Source of the DNA: Clostridia bacterium
GTDB lineage: Bacteria; Bacillota; Clostridia; RUG12999
Reading direction: 5' to 3'
DNA length: 64,000 nt
NCBI GenBank assembly: GCA_022801925.1
Contig: JAAWTG010000013.1
Location: 1-64,000, forward strand
The notes beneath the pieces are model-generated. The model was not told the origin of the DNA and ran no database searches. It worked only from the letters and a program-made list of their open reading frames with translations. Numbering within the stretch: the stretch's first letter is position 1; each line of letters starts with the position of its first letter. The translations under genes and the position numbers were made by a program. This document shows, piece by piece, positions 18,102-26,374 of the stretch.

Positions 18102-18539
18102 ATGAAAAAAGTGTTGATTATGAATGGACCCAATTTGAATTTGTTGGGCGAACGGGAACCGGACCATTATGGAAAAGATACGCTGGAATCTGTCCAAAAA
18201 CAGATTGCAGCGTATGCAGCAAAATATGGTGTGGAAACAATATTTTTTCAATCCAACAGCGAAGGCGGACTGATTGACAGACTGCATCAGGCACGGCAGG
18301 AAGTGGACGGCGTAGTGCTGAATGCGGGCGCATATACGCACTATTCCTATGCGTTGCGGGACGCGATTGCGGCAGTGCGTCTGCCGGTGGTGGAAGTACA
18401 TTTGTCCAATATCCATGCGCGGGAAGAATTTCGACATACTTCGGTATTGGCGCCGGTTTGCAAAGGGCAAATCAGCGGGTTTGGCGCGGACAGCTATCTG
18501 CTGGGGTTACAGGCGTTATTGGGGTTTGAGACGGAATGA
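18102..18539 (+). CDS. aroQ: Type II 3-dehydroquinate dehydratase
   Basis: The enzyme converts 3-dehydroquinate to 3-dehydroshikimate in the shikimate pathway. At 145 residues it is the normal size. It begins with the family signature [17 protein letters not shown] (Asn and the catalytic Arg/Tyr loop), followed by [25 protein letters not shown] and [16 protein letters not shown]. It stands 51 bp after the endonuclease gene and before a peptidase, a frequent pairing in Firmicutes. Confidence 0.97.
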   Translation: MKKVLIMNGPNLNLLGEREPDHYGKDTLESVQKQIAAYAAKYGVETIFFQSNSEGGLIDRLHQARQEVDGVVLNAGAYTHYSYALRDAIAAVRLPVVEVHLSNIHAREEFRHTSVLAPVCKGQISGFGADSYLLGLQALLGFETE

Positions 18540-18581
18540 AAAAACGGGGGAGGACATTTTTTAGAAAGGAAGGAATTGACC

Positions 18582-19661
18582 ATGAGTATTGCAACAAGAG
18601 TTGGCAATGTGAGAAAAAGAATGGCGGAGCAGCAGCTTGACGCCGTGATTGTCACCAGCAGGGAAAATGTATTCTACCTGAGCGGATTTTCCGGCAGCAG
18701 CGGGGATTTAATTATCACCATGGAAAACGGCTATCTTCTGACAGATTTCCGTTATCTGAAACAAGCACAAATAGAAAGCCCCGATTTTATTTTAATTGAT
18801 ATCACAAAAAATTTTGCTTCCCATTTGGAACAGATTGTTGGGCGGCACAACATAGGACTGCTGGGGTTTGAAGACCGGCAGGTATCCCATGCGGTATATA
18901 CCGGTATGAAACAAAAAATGCCGCGTACCATGCTACGCGGTGTTCATGATATGATAGACTCTTTGCGTGTTTGTAAAGAAGGGGAAGAAATCGCCCGTAT
19001 GCAGCAGGCGGCGCATATTGGCGATTTGGCGTTTGAACATGTGGTTTCCGTGATGAAACCAGGTATGACAGAACTGGAAGCGGCAGCAGAAATTGAATAT
19101 GCCATGAAAAAACACGGCGCACAGCGTCCATCGTTTGATACCATTGTAGCTGCCGGACCAAACGGCGCGATGCCGCACGCAAAACCGACAAACCGTCCCA
19201 TTGCAGAAGGCGATTTGGTAGTGATGGATTTCGGGTGTGTCTATGAGGGATATTGCAGCGACATGACGCGTACTGTTGCGGTCGGACAAATCAGCGAGAA
19301 ACAGCGTTCGGTTTATAATATGGTGCTTTATACGCAGCTAAAAGCGCTGAATCATTTGAAAGAAGGAATGCCGCTGGCAGAGCTGGATCGTTTGGCAAGA
19401 GAGACCCTGGATGCATTTGGATATGGCGCATATTTTGGACATTCGCTGGGACATGGTGTTGGCATAGAAATCCATGAGTCGCCGGCGGTTTCTTCCAAAT
19501 CGGCGGAGGAACTGTGTGCGGGTATGGTGTTCAGCGTGGAGCCGGGCGTCTATTTGAATGATGAATTCGGCGTGCGCATTGAGGACACGGTGACAATGGT
19601 GGACGGACAGCTGGTGATATTAAACCATGCAACAAAAGATTTGATTGTCATAGGTGGATAA
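18582..19661 (+). CDS. Xaa-Pro aminopeptidase family (M24B) peptidase
   Basis: A two-domain creatinase/prolidase-type metallopeptidase: N-terminal domain to about residue 125, then a pita-bread catalytic domain. The five metal ligands can be placed in VVMDFGC (Asp), YCSDMTRT (Asp), GHSLGHGVG (His), VFSVEPGVY (Glu) and VRIEDTV (Glu). It releases N-terminal residues preceding proline in the cytoplasm. The ATG at 18582 lies 8 bp after GGAAGGA; an in-frame TTG at 18576 is less likely. At 359 residues it has the usual length. A terminator follows. Confidence 0.93.
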   Translation: MSIATRVGNVRKRMAEQQLDAVIVTSRENVFYLSGFSGSSGDLIITMENGYLLTDFRYLKQAQIESPDFILIDITKNFASHLEQIVGRHNIGLLGFEDRQVSHAVYTGMKQKMPRTMLRGVHDMIDSLRVCKEGEEIARMQQAAHIGDLAFEHVVSVMKPGMTELEAAAEIEYAMKKHGAQRPSFDTIVAAGPNGAMPHAKPTNRPIAEGDLVVMDFGCVYEGYCSDMTRTVAVGQISEKQRSVYNMVLYTQLKALNHLKEGMPLAELDRLARETLDAFGYGAYFGHSLGHGVGIEIHESPAVSSKSAEELCAGMVFSVEPGVYLNDEFGVRIEDTVTMVDGQLVILNHATKDLIVIGG

Positions 19662-19699
19662 AGGAATCAAAAAAGCAGATATATAACATAGAAGAAATA

Positions 19700-19740
19700 A
19701 AATTTGCAAGTTTGCGCAATGCGGCTTGCAAATTTTTTTT
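19700..19740 (+). terminator. Rho-independent terminator
   Basis: AAATTTGCAAG and CTTGCAAATTT arms with a 14-nt loop, followed by a T-run to 19740. It closes the aroQ-peptidase unit. Confidence 0.85.
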
Positions 19741-19744
19741 GTAC

Positions 19745-19917
19745 ATGGTATAATAGCCGTAGAAGTATTAGGGGTAAGAATCGATAAAATCCCCCCCGCG
19801 CGCAGGGGAAACCCTCCCGCCCGCAGGCGGGCGTCCCTCGGGGTGCGGGGAGAATCGGAACTCCCCGCGTTTTTGGGTAACATTGCGCCAAAAAGTACAT
19901 TTATTATGGTATAATAG
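19745..19917. repeat. GC-rich hairpin island flanked by 12-bp direct repeats
   Basis: ATGGTATAATAG occurs at 19745-19756 and again at 19906-19917. Between them lies a very GC-rich stretch (about 19787-19871) with GCCCGC/GCGGGC and GCGGGGAG/CTCCCCGC hairpins, the latter followed by T5. No gene is credible here. The direct repeats could be a target duplication or the result of recombination between repeat ends. Confidence 0.5.
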
Positions 19918-20028
19918 TCACAAAGTGACTATTATAGAATAAAAAGCGCCGCCGAATTGTTTCATCGCTTCGCTCGAAACCGGCGATGCGCAAAATTATA
20001 CCAATCTGCTCCGCAGATATGGTATAAT
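19910..20028 (-). repeat. Three-hairpin palindromic element, copy 2 (inverted)
   Basis: Read on the minus strand it parallels copy 1. A hairpin with ends ATTATACC/GGTATAAT around ATCTGC-GGA-GCAGAT (19995-20028) comes first. A GC-rich stem with GCGCATCGCCGGTT (19946-19992) ends in a T-run. Then comes an inverted repeat TATAATAGTCAC with loop TTT (19910-19936). The matching hairpins of copy 1 carry different bases but keep pairing. The element ends about 30 bp before the methyltransferase gene. Confidence 0.65.
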
Positions 20029-20057
20029 AAAGAAAAACACTAGTGGAGGATAGCAGC

Positions 20058-21068
20058 TTGATTGAGCAGTTGATGAAAAAGCTTTCGGAACTGAAAACAG
20101 AAGATGAATTTTGGATATTGTTGGACGGGCTGTGTCGACCAGCAGAACTGGAAATGGTGGCGCAGCGGCTGGCGGGTGCGGAACGTATTTTACAAGGAAT
20201 GCGCTACAGTGATATTGTGCGGGAGCTGGATGTGCCAGCGTTTGTGCTGAAATGTTTGCAAAATCGGCTGGAGGAGGACGCAGATTTTCGGTCTTTGATT
20301 GCGGCAAACAGTGATACGAGAGAAGCATATCGCTCTTTTTCGGAGGTTTATGACGTGCTGACGCAAGACGTGGCATATCAAAAACGCTGCGATTATGTGG
20401 AACTGCTTATGCAAAAGTTTTTGGCGAAAAAGCCGGAATTGGTGGTAGACCTTGCATGCGGCACGGGCACAGTTGCTGTGGAACTGGCAAAACGGGGCTA
20501 TGATATGACAGGCATTGACGCATCGCAGGAAATGCTTGGCGTTGCGGTGCGAAAAGCAAAAGCGGAACAGCTAGACATTTTGTTTTTGAACCAGACCATG
20601 CAGGAATTTGAATTATATGGAACGGTTGACGTCATTTTGTGTTTGCTGGACAGTGTGAATTACCTGCTGGATAAAGAAGAATTGGAACAATGTCTGCATT
20701 GGGTGCAGAATTATTTAAATCCCGGCGGGCTTTTCATTTTTGATATTAATACAAAGTATAAATTGGAAACGCTGTTGCCCGGAAACATATTTACCGATGA
20801 AGTGGAGGGTGCCTACTATACTTGGGAAAACGCCTATGATAAAGAAGAAAAAATTTGCATGTTTGATTTGAATTTCTTTGTAGAGGAAAACGGACTGTAT
20901 AAAAGGTTTGAAGAAGTGCATTATGAAAAAGCATATACGCGTGGGGAAATAAAATCTGCGCTGCGCGGGGCAGGTCTAAAATTGTTGGGGGAATATGACG
21001 ATTTAACATTGGACGCGCCGCGGCGGCAAAGCGAAAAAATATTTTTTGTGGCACAAAAGCCGCAGTGA
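20058..21068 (+). CDS. TrpR/YerC-like domain fused to a SAM methyltransferase
   Basis: Residues 1-85 match the YerC/YecD branch of TrpR-like DNA-binding proteins (FWILLDGLCRPAELEMVAQRL, then a helix-turn-helix with ILQGMRYSDIVREL). Residues 95-336 form a class I SAM methyltransferase (motif I VVDLACGTGTVAVELA near 128, GGLFIFDINTKYK near 225). The TTG at 20058 lies 7 bp after GGAGGA; the GTG at 20043 would overlap that site. The substrate is unknown. It overlaps no neighbour but ends 11 bp before the RpiR gene, suggesting one operon. Confidence 0.85.
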   Translation: MIEQLMKKLSELKTEDEFWILLDGLCRPAELEMVAQRLAGAERILQGMRYSDIVRELDVPAFVLKCLQNRLEEDADFRSLIAANSDTREAYRSFSEVYDVLTQDVAYQKRCDYVELLMQKFLAKKPELVVDLACGTGTVAVELAKRGYDMTGIDASQEMLGVAVRKAKAEQLDILFLNQTMQEFELYGTVDVILCLLDSVNYLLDKEELEQCLHWVQNYLNPGGLFIFDINTKYKLETLLPGNIFTDEVEGAYYTWENAYDKEEKICMFDLNFFVEENGLYKRFEEVHYEKAYTRGEIKSALRGAGLKLLGEYDDLTLDAPRRQSEKIFFVAQKPQ

Positions 21069-21079
21069 TGGAGGAAAAC

Positions 21080-21958
21080 ATGGAACAGGATATTTTATCT
21101 CGTATTCAATTGGGGTATCCTACATTTAGCAAAGGGCAGAAAAAAATAGCGGACTATATTTTAGCACACTATGACAAAGCGGCGTTTATGACGGCGTATA
21201 AATTAGGACAAATGGTGTCCACCAGCGAATCGACGGTGGTGCGGTTTGCAACGGAACTTGGCTGTGAAGGGTATGCCTGTTTTCAAAAGGAACTACAGGA
21301 AATTATTCGCAATAAGCTGACGGCAGTGCAGCGCATGGAGGTAGCGGACAACCAAATCGGCGAACAGGAAACGCTGAAAATGGTGATGGAAAGCGATTTG
21401 AGCAAAATCAAACAGACCATGGATGAAATTGATGTTGATATGTTTCACAGAGCGGTGGATGTGCTGGTGAACGCGCGTAAAATATATATTTTGGGGGCGC
21501 GCAGCAGTGCGGCGCTGGCGCAGTTCATGGGATTTTACATGAATCTGCTGTTTAAAGATGTTTGTATGGTCGGCGCGGCAAGCACAAGCGAAGTGTTTGA
21601 ACAGATTATGCGTATTGATGAACAGGATGTGATGATTGCCCTCAGTTTTCCGCGTTATTCCAAACGAACAGTGCAGGCAGTGCAATATGCCAAAAGCCGC
21701 GGCAGCAATATTGTGGCAATCACGGACAGCGAATCTTCTCCCATCAACCAATATGCAACGCACCGCCTGACGGCGCGCAGCGATATGGCGTCATTTGTGG
21801 ATTCTTTGGTGGCGCCGCTGAGCGTTATTAATGCATTGATTGTAGCAATCGGTATGCGGAAAAAAGAGGAAGTTGCCGAGACATTTGAGCATTTGGAACA
21901 TATTTGGGACGAATATGAGGTCTATGAAAAATCAAGGGATGCGCAGGAGAGAAAGTGA
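21080..21958 (+). CDS. MurR/RpiR-family transcription regulator
   Basis: An N-terminal RpiR helix-turn-helix (residues 1-80, with STSESTVVRFATELGCEGY) is followed by a SIS sugar-phosphate-binding domain (about 110-250, IYILGARSSAALAQF and IALSFPRYSKRTV). Such proteins repress or activate sugar-phosphate genes in response to a phosphorylated sugar. The ATG at 21080 is preceded by GGAGGA with 4 bp between; an upstream in-frame GTG at 21065 overlaps the methyltransferase stop. The target genes are not evident from context. Confidence 0.92.
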   Translation: MEQDILSRIQLGYPTFSKGQKKIADYILAHYDKAAFMTAYKLGQMVSTSESTVVRFATELGCEGYACFQKELQEIIRNKLTAVQRMEVADNQIGEQETLKMVMESDLSKIKQTMDEIDVDMFHRAVDVLVNARKIYILGARSSAALAQFMGFYMNLLFKDVCMVGAASTSEVFEQIMRIDEQDVMIALSFPRYSKRTVQAVQYAKSRGSNIVAITDSESSPINQYATHRLTARSDMASFVDSLVAPLSVINALIVAIGMRKKEEVAETFEHLEHIWDEYEVYEKSRDAQERK

Positions 21959-21966
21959 GGGCGGTT

Positions 21967-23190
21967 ATGCCGGAATGTATCGTAATTGGCGGCGGCGCAG
22001 CAGGCATGATGGCGGCGGGGACCGCTGCGGCGGCGGGAGTGGAAACGGCAATACTGGAAAAAAATAAAATGTTGGGACGCAAACTCCGCATTACCGGGAA
22101 AGGACGCTGTAATGTGACAAATGCAGGCAGCATGGAGGATATGATGCAGCAAATACCGGGCAATGCAAAGTTTTTGTTTAGTGCTTTTCGCGGATTCACC
22201 AATGAAGATGTTATCGCTTTTTTTGAAGAACAGGGCGTGCCGCTGAAAACAGAACGCGGCGGTCGGGTGTTCCCGCAGAGCGATAAAGCAATTGATGTTG
22301 TACAGGCGCTGATTCGGTTCTGTCGGACAGGCGGTGTGAAATATGTACAAGGACAGGCGGAAGAAATTGTAACAGCGAATAGTGCAGTATGCGGAGTACG
22401 GCTACATAGCGGCATGGAAATTCCCTGCCGCCATATTATTCTTGCAACCGGCGGAAAAAGTTATCCGTTGACAGGTTCTACCGGCGATGGATACCGCATG
22501 GCGCAAAAGCTGGGACATACCATTGTGCCGCCGCGTGCTTCGCTGGTGCCTGTGGAAACGGAGGAATCATGGGTTCATACCATGCAGGGACTGTCGCTGA
22601 AAAATGTTCGGCTGTCGCTGTTTGAAAATGGGAAAAGGATTTTTGAGGAACAGGGAGAACTGCTGTTCACGCATTTCGGACTGTCCGGTCCGTTGGTGCT
22701 CAGTGCGAGTTGCCATATGCGGCATTTACCGCAGCGGAAATATGAAATCGTTATTGATTTAAAACCGGCGTTAGAGGAAAAAAAGCTGGAGGAACGACTG
22801 CTGCGTGATTTTGCGGAATATGCCAATCGGGATTTTATTAACTATTTACCGTCATTGGCGCCGCAGAAGTTAATAGACTACCTGCTGCGGGAAAGCGGCA
22901 TAGGAGCACATGAAAAAGTGCATCAAATCCGCCGACAGCAACGCGGAAGTATCGTGAAAGCATTGAAAGAAATGCGGATTCCGGTTAGCGGACTGCGTCC
23001 CGTTGAGGAAGCAATTGTCACAGCAGGGGGTGTGAATGTGAAGGAAATCAATCCATCTACCATGCAGTCCAAACGGATAGCAGGACTTTATTTTGCAGGA
23101 GAAGTGATGGATGTAGATGCCTATACCGGCGGTTATAACCTGCAAATTGCCTTTTCGACAGGCGTTTTGGCAGGGAAACTTAGGGGATAA
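21967..23190 (+). CDS. HI0933/BaiN-family FAD-dependent oxidoreductase
   Basis: A flavoprotein with N-terminal Rossmann motif VIGGGAAGMMAAG (residues 5-17), LGRKLRITGKGRCNVTNA near 40-57, GGKSYPLTGSTGDGYRMA near 160, and a C-terminal GLYFAGEVMDVDAYTGGYNLQIA that closes the FAD site. All are hallmarks of the HI0933 family. The family includes BaiN, but most members have no known substrate, so I give no specific reaction. The ATG at 21967 is chosen because an upstream GTG would overlap the preceding gene. Confidence 0.9.
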   Translation: MPECIVIGGGAAGMMAAGTAAAAGVETAILEKNKMLGRKLRITGKGRCNVTNAGSMEDMMQQIPGNAKFLFSAFRGFTNEDVIAFFEEQGVPLKTERGGRVFPQSDKAIDVVQALIRFCRTGGVKYVQGQAEEIVTANSAVCGVRLHSGMEIPCRHIILATGGKSYPLTGSTGDGYRMAQKLGHTIVPPRASLVPVETEESWVHTMQGLSLKNVRLSLFENGKRIFEEQGELLFTHFGLSGPLVLSASCHMRHLPQRKYEIVIDLKPALEEKKLEERLLRDFAEYANRDFINYLPSLAPQKLIDYLLRESGIGAHEKVHQIRRQQRGSIVKALKEMRIPVSGLRPVEEAIVTAGGVNVKEINPSTMQSKRIAGLYFAGEVMDVDAYTGGYNLQIAFSTGVLAGKLRG

Positions 23191-23206
23191 ATAAACGATA
23201 ATATAG

Positions 23207-23235
23207 TTGACAAACATTTTTTTTATCAGTATAAT
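23207..23235 (+). promoter_or_regulatory. Consensus promoter before the TauE gene
   Basis: TTGACA (23207-23212), exactly 17 bp, then TATAAT (23230-23235). Confidence 0.9.
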
Positions 23236-23302
23236 ATTGGTATAGAAAGTTGATAGAAATAGAAGCTGTTCCTGTTTTTTCGAGGATAGGGAGGAAAAGG
23301 GG

Positions 23303-24058
23303 TTGTTCGGCTTGTACTTGGTAGCAGGTGCATTGACTGGGTTAGTTGCAGCGGGGGGAGCTAGTGTTGTTTGGATTCTGGCACCTTTTTTTTTGCTAGC
23401 TGCCAGACATTTAGGGGCATATGATGCGGTGGGTATTTCCCTCGCAGTTGAATTTGTTTTATATTTATTTTTGTTTTGTATGAAAGGCAGCGCTTGCCGT
23501 CCGAACTGGAAAACGTTGATTGTGGGAACGGTGCCGCTGATTGTGGGAACGGTAGTGGGCGGCTATGTTTCCAAAGAGATTCCGGCACAGATATTCCAGT
23601 GGATTTTATTTGGTTCAACTTTGATTGCAGGCGTTGTGATGTTTGTTTGCGGGAAGAACATGTTTGGGCAGAAAGAGGAAGAAGCGGCTGTACCGTACCG
23701 ACCATGGCGATATGTGTGGTGGATGCTGCTGGTAGGCTTGCTAAGCGGTACATTTGGACTGGGCAGCGCATTGATTGCGGTTTTGATTGTTTCCGGCAGA
23801 AAGCGGCTTGCGGTTCACATGGAACTGGATACCGGAATATTTTTTATAGCGCTTAGCGCTATGGTAGGATATTTAATGCACAGTGTCTGCGGGACAGTAA
23901 ATCTGCTGGAAGTTGTTGTTTGTGCGGCATTTGCACTCGCAGCGTTTCGGCTGGTTACTGTTTTTATGAACGCAAAAACAAATGTATATACAAAATTGGT
24001 TGGAGCAATTTTGCTGATTGCGGTTGTAATTTTTGTGCCAATTTATTTGTTTGTATAA
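23303..24058 (+). CDS. TauE/SafE-family anion permease
   Basis: A 251-residue protein made almost wholly of hydrophobic helices (about seven to eight), starting within the first residues. It has the internal-duplication look of TauE/SafE exporters (GLVAAGGASVVW in the first half, GLLSGTFGLGSALI in the second). The family exports sulfite, sulfonates and related organic anions; the substrate here is unknown. The start codon is TTG behind GGGAGGAAAAGG. It has its own consensus promoter. Confidence 0.85.
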   Translation: MFGLYLVAGALTGLVAAGGASVVWILAPFFLLAARHLGAYDAVGISLAVEFVLYLFLFCMKGSACRPNWKTLIVGTVPLIVGTVVGGYVSKEIPAQIFQWILFGSTLIAGVVMFVCGKNMFGQKEEEAAVPYRPWRYVWWMLLVGLLSGTFGLGSALIAVLIVSGRKRLAVHMELDTGIFFIALSAMVGYLMHSVCGTVNLLEVVVCAAFALAAFRLVTVFMNAKTNVYTKLVGAILLIAVVIFVPIYLFV

Positions 24059-24075
24059 AAAAATGCAAAAAAGAC

Positions 24076-24104
24076 TTGATAAATGTGAAAAAATATGGTA
24101 AAAT
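24076..24104 (+). promoter_or_regulatory. Promoter of secG
   Basis: TTGATA (24076-24081), 17 bp, TAAAAT (24099-24104). Confidence 0.75.
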
Positions 24105-24160
24105 ACTATGGTGATTCAATTAAAACGCAAGAAAATAGTGAAGTGGGAGCTGATGAAAGA

Positions 24161-24595
24161 ATGGAAATAGCAGTGAAAATTGTCGGTGTTTTGCATATTA
24201 TTGTAGCCTTAATTATTATCGCCGTGATTCTGCTGCAGCAGGCTAAGAAACCGGGAATGTCCGGTGTGTTGGGCGGCAATATGGATAATTCTTATTATGG
24301 AAGAAACAAAGGAAGAACGAAAGACGGCATGTTGGCAAAAGCAACAGCAGCATGTGCGATTATATTCCTGTGTACTTCTTTGTTTTTGGCATATAATTTT
24401 GCAATTACCAATAAAGTGGAAGGCACAGACGGCACCGGTACAGGTACGGAAAGTTCGTTGCCAATTGGCGATGACGGTAATTTAACGCTGCCGATTGAAG
24501 GCAGTACCGATGAAGCAGGCGAGGGTGAAACAGAAGCACCGGTAGAAGGAGCAGAACAGACGCCGGAAGAAGGAACACAGACACCTGCAGAATAA
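24161..24595 (+). CDS. secG: Protein translocase subunit SecG with long acidic tail
   Basis: SecG supports the SecYEG channel. Two transmembrane helices flank the family's cytoplasmic loop, which reads ILLQQAKKPGMSGVLGG. The ordinary protein would end near residue 75. Here a further 65-70 residues rich in Thr, Gly and Glu follow, outside the membrane by the expected topology. The start at 24161 gives the correct N-terminus MEIAVKIVGVLH. The gene is alone, between a promoter and a terminator, not beside rnr and smpB. Confidence 0.92.
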   Translation: MEIAVKIVGVLHIIVALIIIAVILLQQAKKPGMSGVLGGNMDNSYYGRNKGRTKDGMLAKATAACAIIFLCTSLFLAYNFAITNKVEGTDGTGTGTESSLPIGDDGNLTLPIEGSTDEAGEGETEAPVEGAEQTPEEGTQTPAE

Positions 24596-24608
24596 TAAAA
24601 AATTATAT

Positions 24609-24641
24609 AAGCTGTCCGTATGTATGCGGACAGCTTTTTGT
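24609..24641 (+). terminator. Rho-independent terminator of secG
   Basis: AAGCTGTCCG and CGGACAGCTT arms with an 8-nt loop and a T5 tail. Confidence 0.9.
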
Positions 24642-24731
24642 TTTATAAGCAAAAATGCCTAAGAATGGCAGCACAACAAAGACGGCAAATATAAACTTTT
24701 TGTGAACAATTTCGGAATCGGACAAAACCGC

Positions 24732-24782
24732 TTGAATTTCATAGCGGCATATGATACAATATATCCTGTATTATTGTATCAT
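24732..24782 (+). promoter_or_regulatory. Promoter overlapped by a palindrome, before the DUF5685 gene
   Basis: TTGAAT (24732-24737), 17 bp, TACAAT (24755-24760). The inverted repeat ATGATACAATA / TATTGTATCAT (24751-24761 and 24772-24782) covers the -10 box and the likely start site, the usual place for a repressor. Confidence 0.6.
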
Positions 24783-24885
24783 TAAACTGCAAGTAGGAAT
24801 GTTTCGACTGTACAGGTCTAATGATGTATACAATGCGGAAAAACGTACAAAACAAAAGATGGATGTCCATATACGGAGGTTACTT

Positions 24886-25752
24886 GTGTTTGGATATATT
24901 CAGGCAGCAAAAGAAGAATTAAAGATCAAGGAATGGAATACGTTTCGCGCTTACTACTGTGGGCTTTGCAAAACGCAGGGAAAACTGCTGGGACCCGTCA
25001 CGCGGATGGGACTGAGTTATGATTTCACAGTGCTGAGCATTTTACTCGATAGTGTTAGGGATTCGCAGACAAAAATCGTGCAGGGGCGGTGTATGCTGAA
25101 TCCCTTGCGTAAACGACCGGTGGCGGCGCCTTGTGAAGCATTAGAGTATTGCGCCTATATGAGTGTGGAGTTGACCTATTATAAAATCAAGGACGATATG
25201 CTGGATCATACGATTTGCGCCGGTATTGCCGCGCTGCCGTTTTATGCACCGCCGCACAAAAAAGTGAAACGGGCGTATGCCGAAAAGGCGGCTGTGATAG
25301 AACAGCATTTGCAAACGCTTCACAAACTGGAAACGGAAAATTGCCGAAATGTGGACGAAGTAGCGGAACAATTTGCCAAAATTATGGAAGAAGTCTTTGC
25401 TATGCCCGGCTTGGAAGACCGCGCACTGCGGGCGCTGGGATATAATCTCGGACGCTGGCTCTATTTGGCGGACGCAATAGACGATTTTGAAAAAGACAGA
25501 GAAAAAGGACAATATAATCCATTTTCCACGCGGGAAGAAATTTTGGGGAGCGCTGTGCCGTTGTGGTATAATCTCGGTGAGGCGGCAAAGGCGTATGAAC
25601 TGTTAGATTTGAAAAAAAATAAGGGACTGTTGGATAATATCATATATTTAGGGTTACAAGGGACAACGCGGCGGCTGCTGGAGAAATATGACAGTGGTGA
25701 AAATGCGGCGGAAAAACGGCAGGACGCCATGGAAAGGAAGAACATCAAATGA
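24886..25752 (+). CDS. DUF5685 family protein
   Basis: A 288-residue protein opening with [17 protein letters not shown] and YYCGLCK, the DUF5685 hallmark. Further cysteines ([22 protein letters not shown]) could bind metal. A helical middle has [20 protein letters not shown] near 205-225, recalling the Asp-rich turns of polyprenyl synthases. The GTG start is 6 bp after GGAGG and matches the family N-terminus; in-frame codons upstream to 24751 are untranslated. Its stop overlaps the start of the J-domain gene. The function is unknown. Confidence 0.85.
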   Translation: MFGYIQAAKEELKIKEWNTFRAYYCGLCKTQGKLLGPVTRMGLSYDFTVLSILLDSVRDSQTKIVQGRCMLNPLRKRPVAAPCEALEYCAYMSVELTYYKIKDDMLDHTICAGIAALPFYAPPHKKVKRAYAEKAAVIEQHLQTLHKLETENCRNVDEVAEQFAKIMEEVFAMPGLEDRALRALGYNLGRWLYLADAIDDFEKDREKGQYNPFSTREEILGSAVPLWYNLGEAAKAYELLDLKKNKGLLDNIIYLGLQGTTRRLLEKYDSGENAAEKRQDAMERKNIK

Positions 25753-26357
25753 ACCCATATAGTGTGCTTGGCGTCAGCCAGAACGCGACAGAAGAAGAGA
25801 TTAAAACGGCGTATCGGAATTTGGTGCGCAAATACCATCCGGACAAATATAAAGACAACCCGCTTTCTGATTTGGCGGCGGAGAAGATGAAAGAAATCAA
25901 CGAAGCCTATCACATGCTGATGAAACAGAAAAGCAGTCAAAACAATACCTATCAGAATCAAAGTGCAGGCGGACAGCAATATGCGGGAACCGGTTCGGAT
26001 TCTGCGGAATTTGCGGAAATTGAGAGAATGATTCGCAGCGGACAGATAGATGCGGCAATGGCGCGGCTGCGCGGCTGCGGGAATCGAAATGCACAGTGGT
26101 ACTATCTGATGGGCATGGCATCGCTGGAAAAGGGTTGGTATAACGAGGCATATAATTCCTTTGCCATGGCAATGCGTATGGAGCCGGGCAATCCGCTTTA
26201 CCAACAGGCAATGATGCGTATGCAGCGGCAGGGCGGGCAGTTTCGCGATATGGGACAAGGTATGACGGATACGAGTTGCTGTAGTTGTTGTGGCAATTTG
26301 CTTTGCGCAGATTGTTGCTGTGAATGTATGGGAGGGGATTTGATTCCCTGCTGCTAA
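25749..26357 (+). CDS. J-domain protein with cysteine-rich tail
   Basis: Residues 1-65 form a DnaJ domain with the HPD motif at 30-32, the part that stimulates the DnaK ATPase. A short linker, a TPR-like helical pair (about 95-155), and a tail with eleven cysteines in the last 30 residues follow. Unlike true DnaJ it lacks the G/F region and the substrate domain. It overlaps the DUF5685 gene by 4 bp (ATGA), so the two products are probably partners, perhaps in handling a metal- or membrane-bound client. Confidence 0.88.
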   Translation: MNPYSVLGVSQNATEEEIKTAYRNLVRKYHPDKYKDNPLSDLAAEKMKEINEAYHMLMKQKSSQNNTYQNQSAGGQQYAGTGSDSAEFAEIERMIRSGQIDAAMARLRGCGNRNAQWYYLMGMASLEKGWYNEAYNSFAMAMRMEPGNPLYQQAMMRMQRQGGQFRDMGQGMTDTSCCSCCGNLLCADCCCECMGGDLIPCC

Positions 26358-26374
26358 AAAAGGAGGAACAGGAT

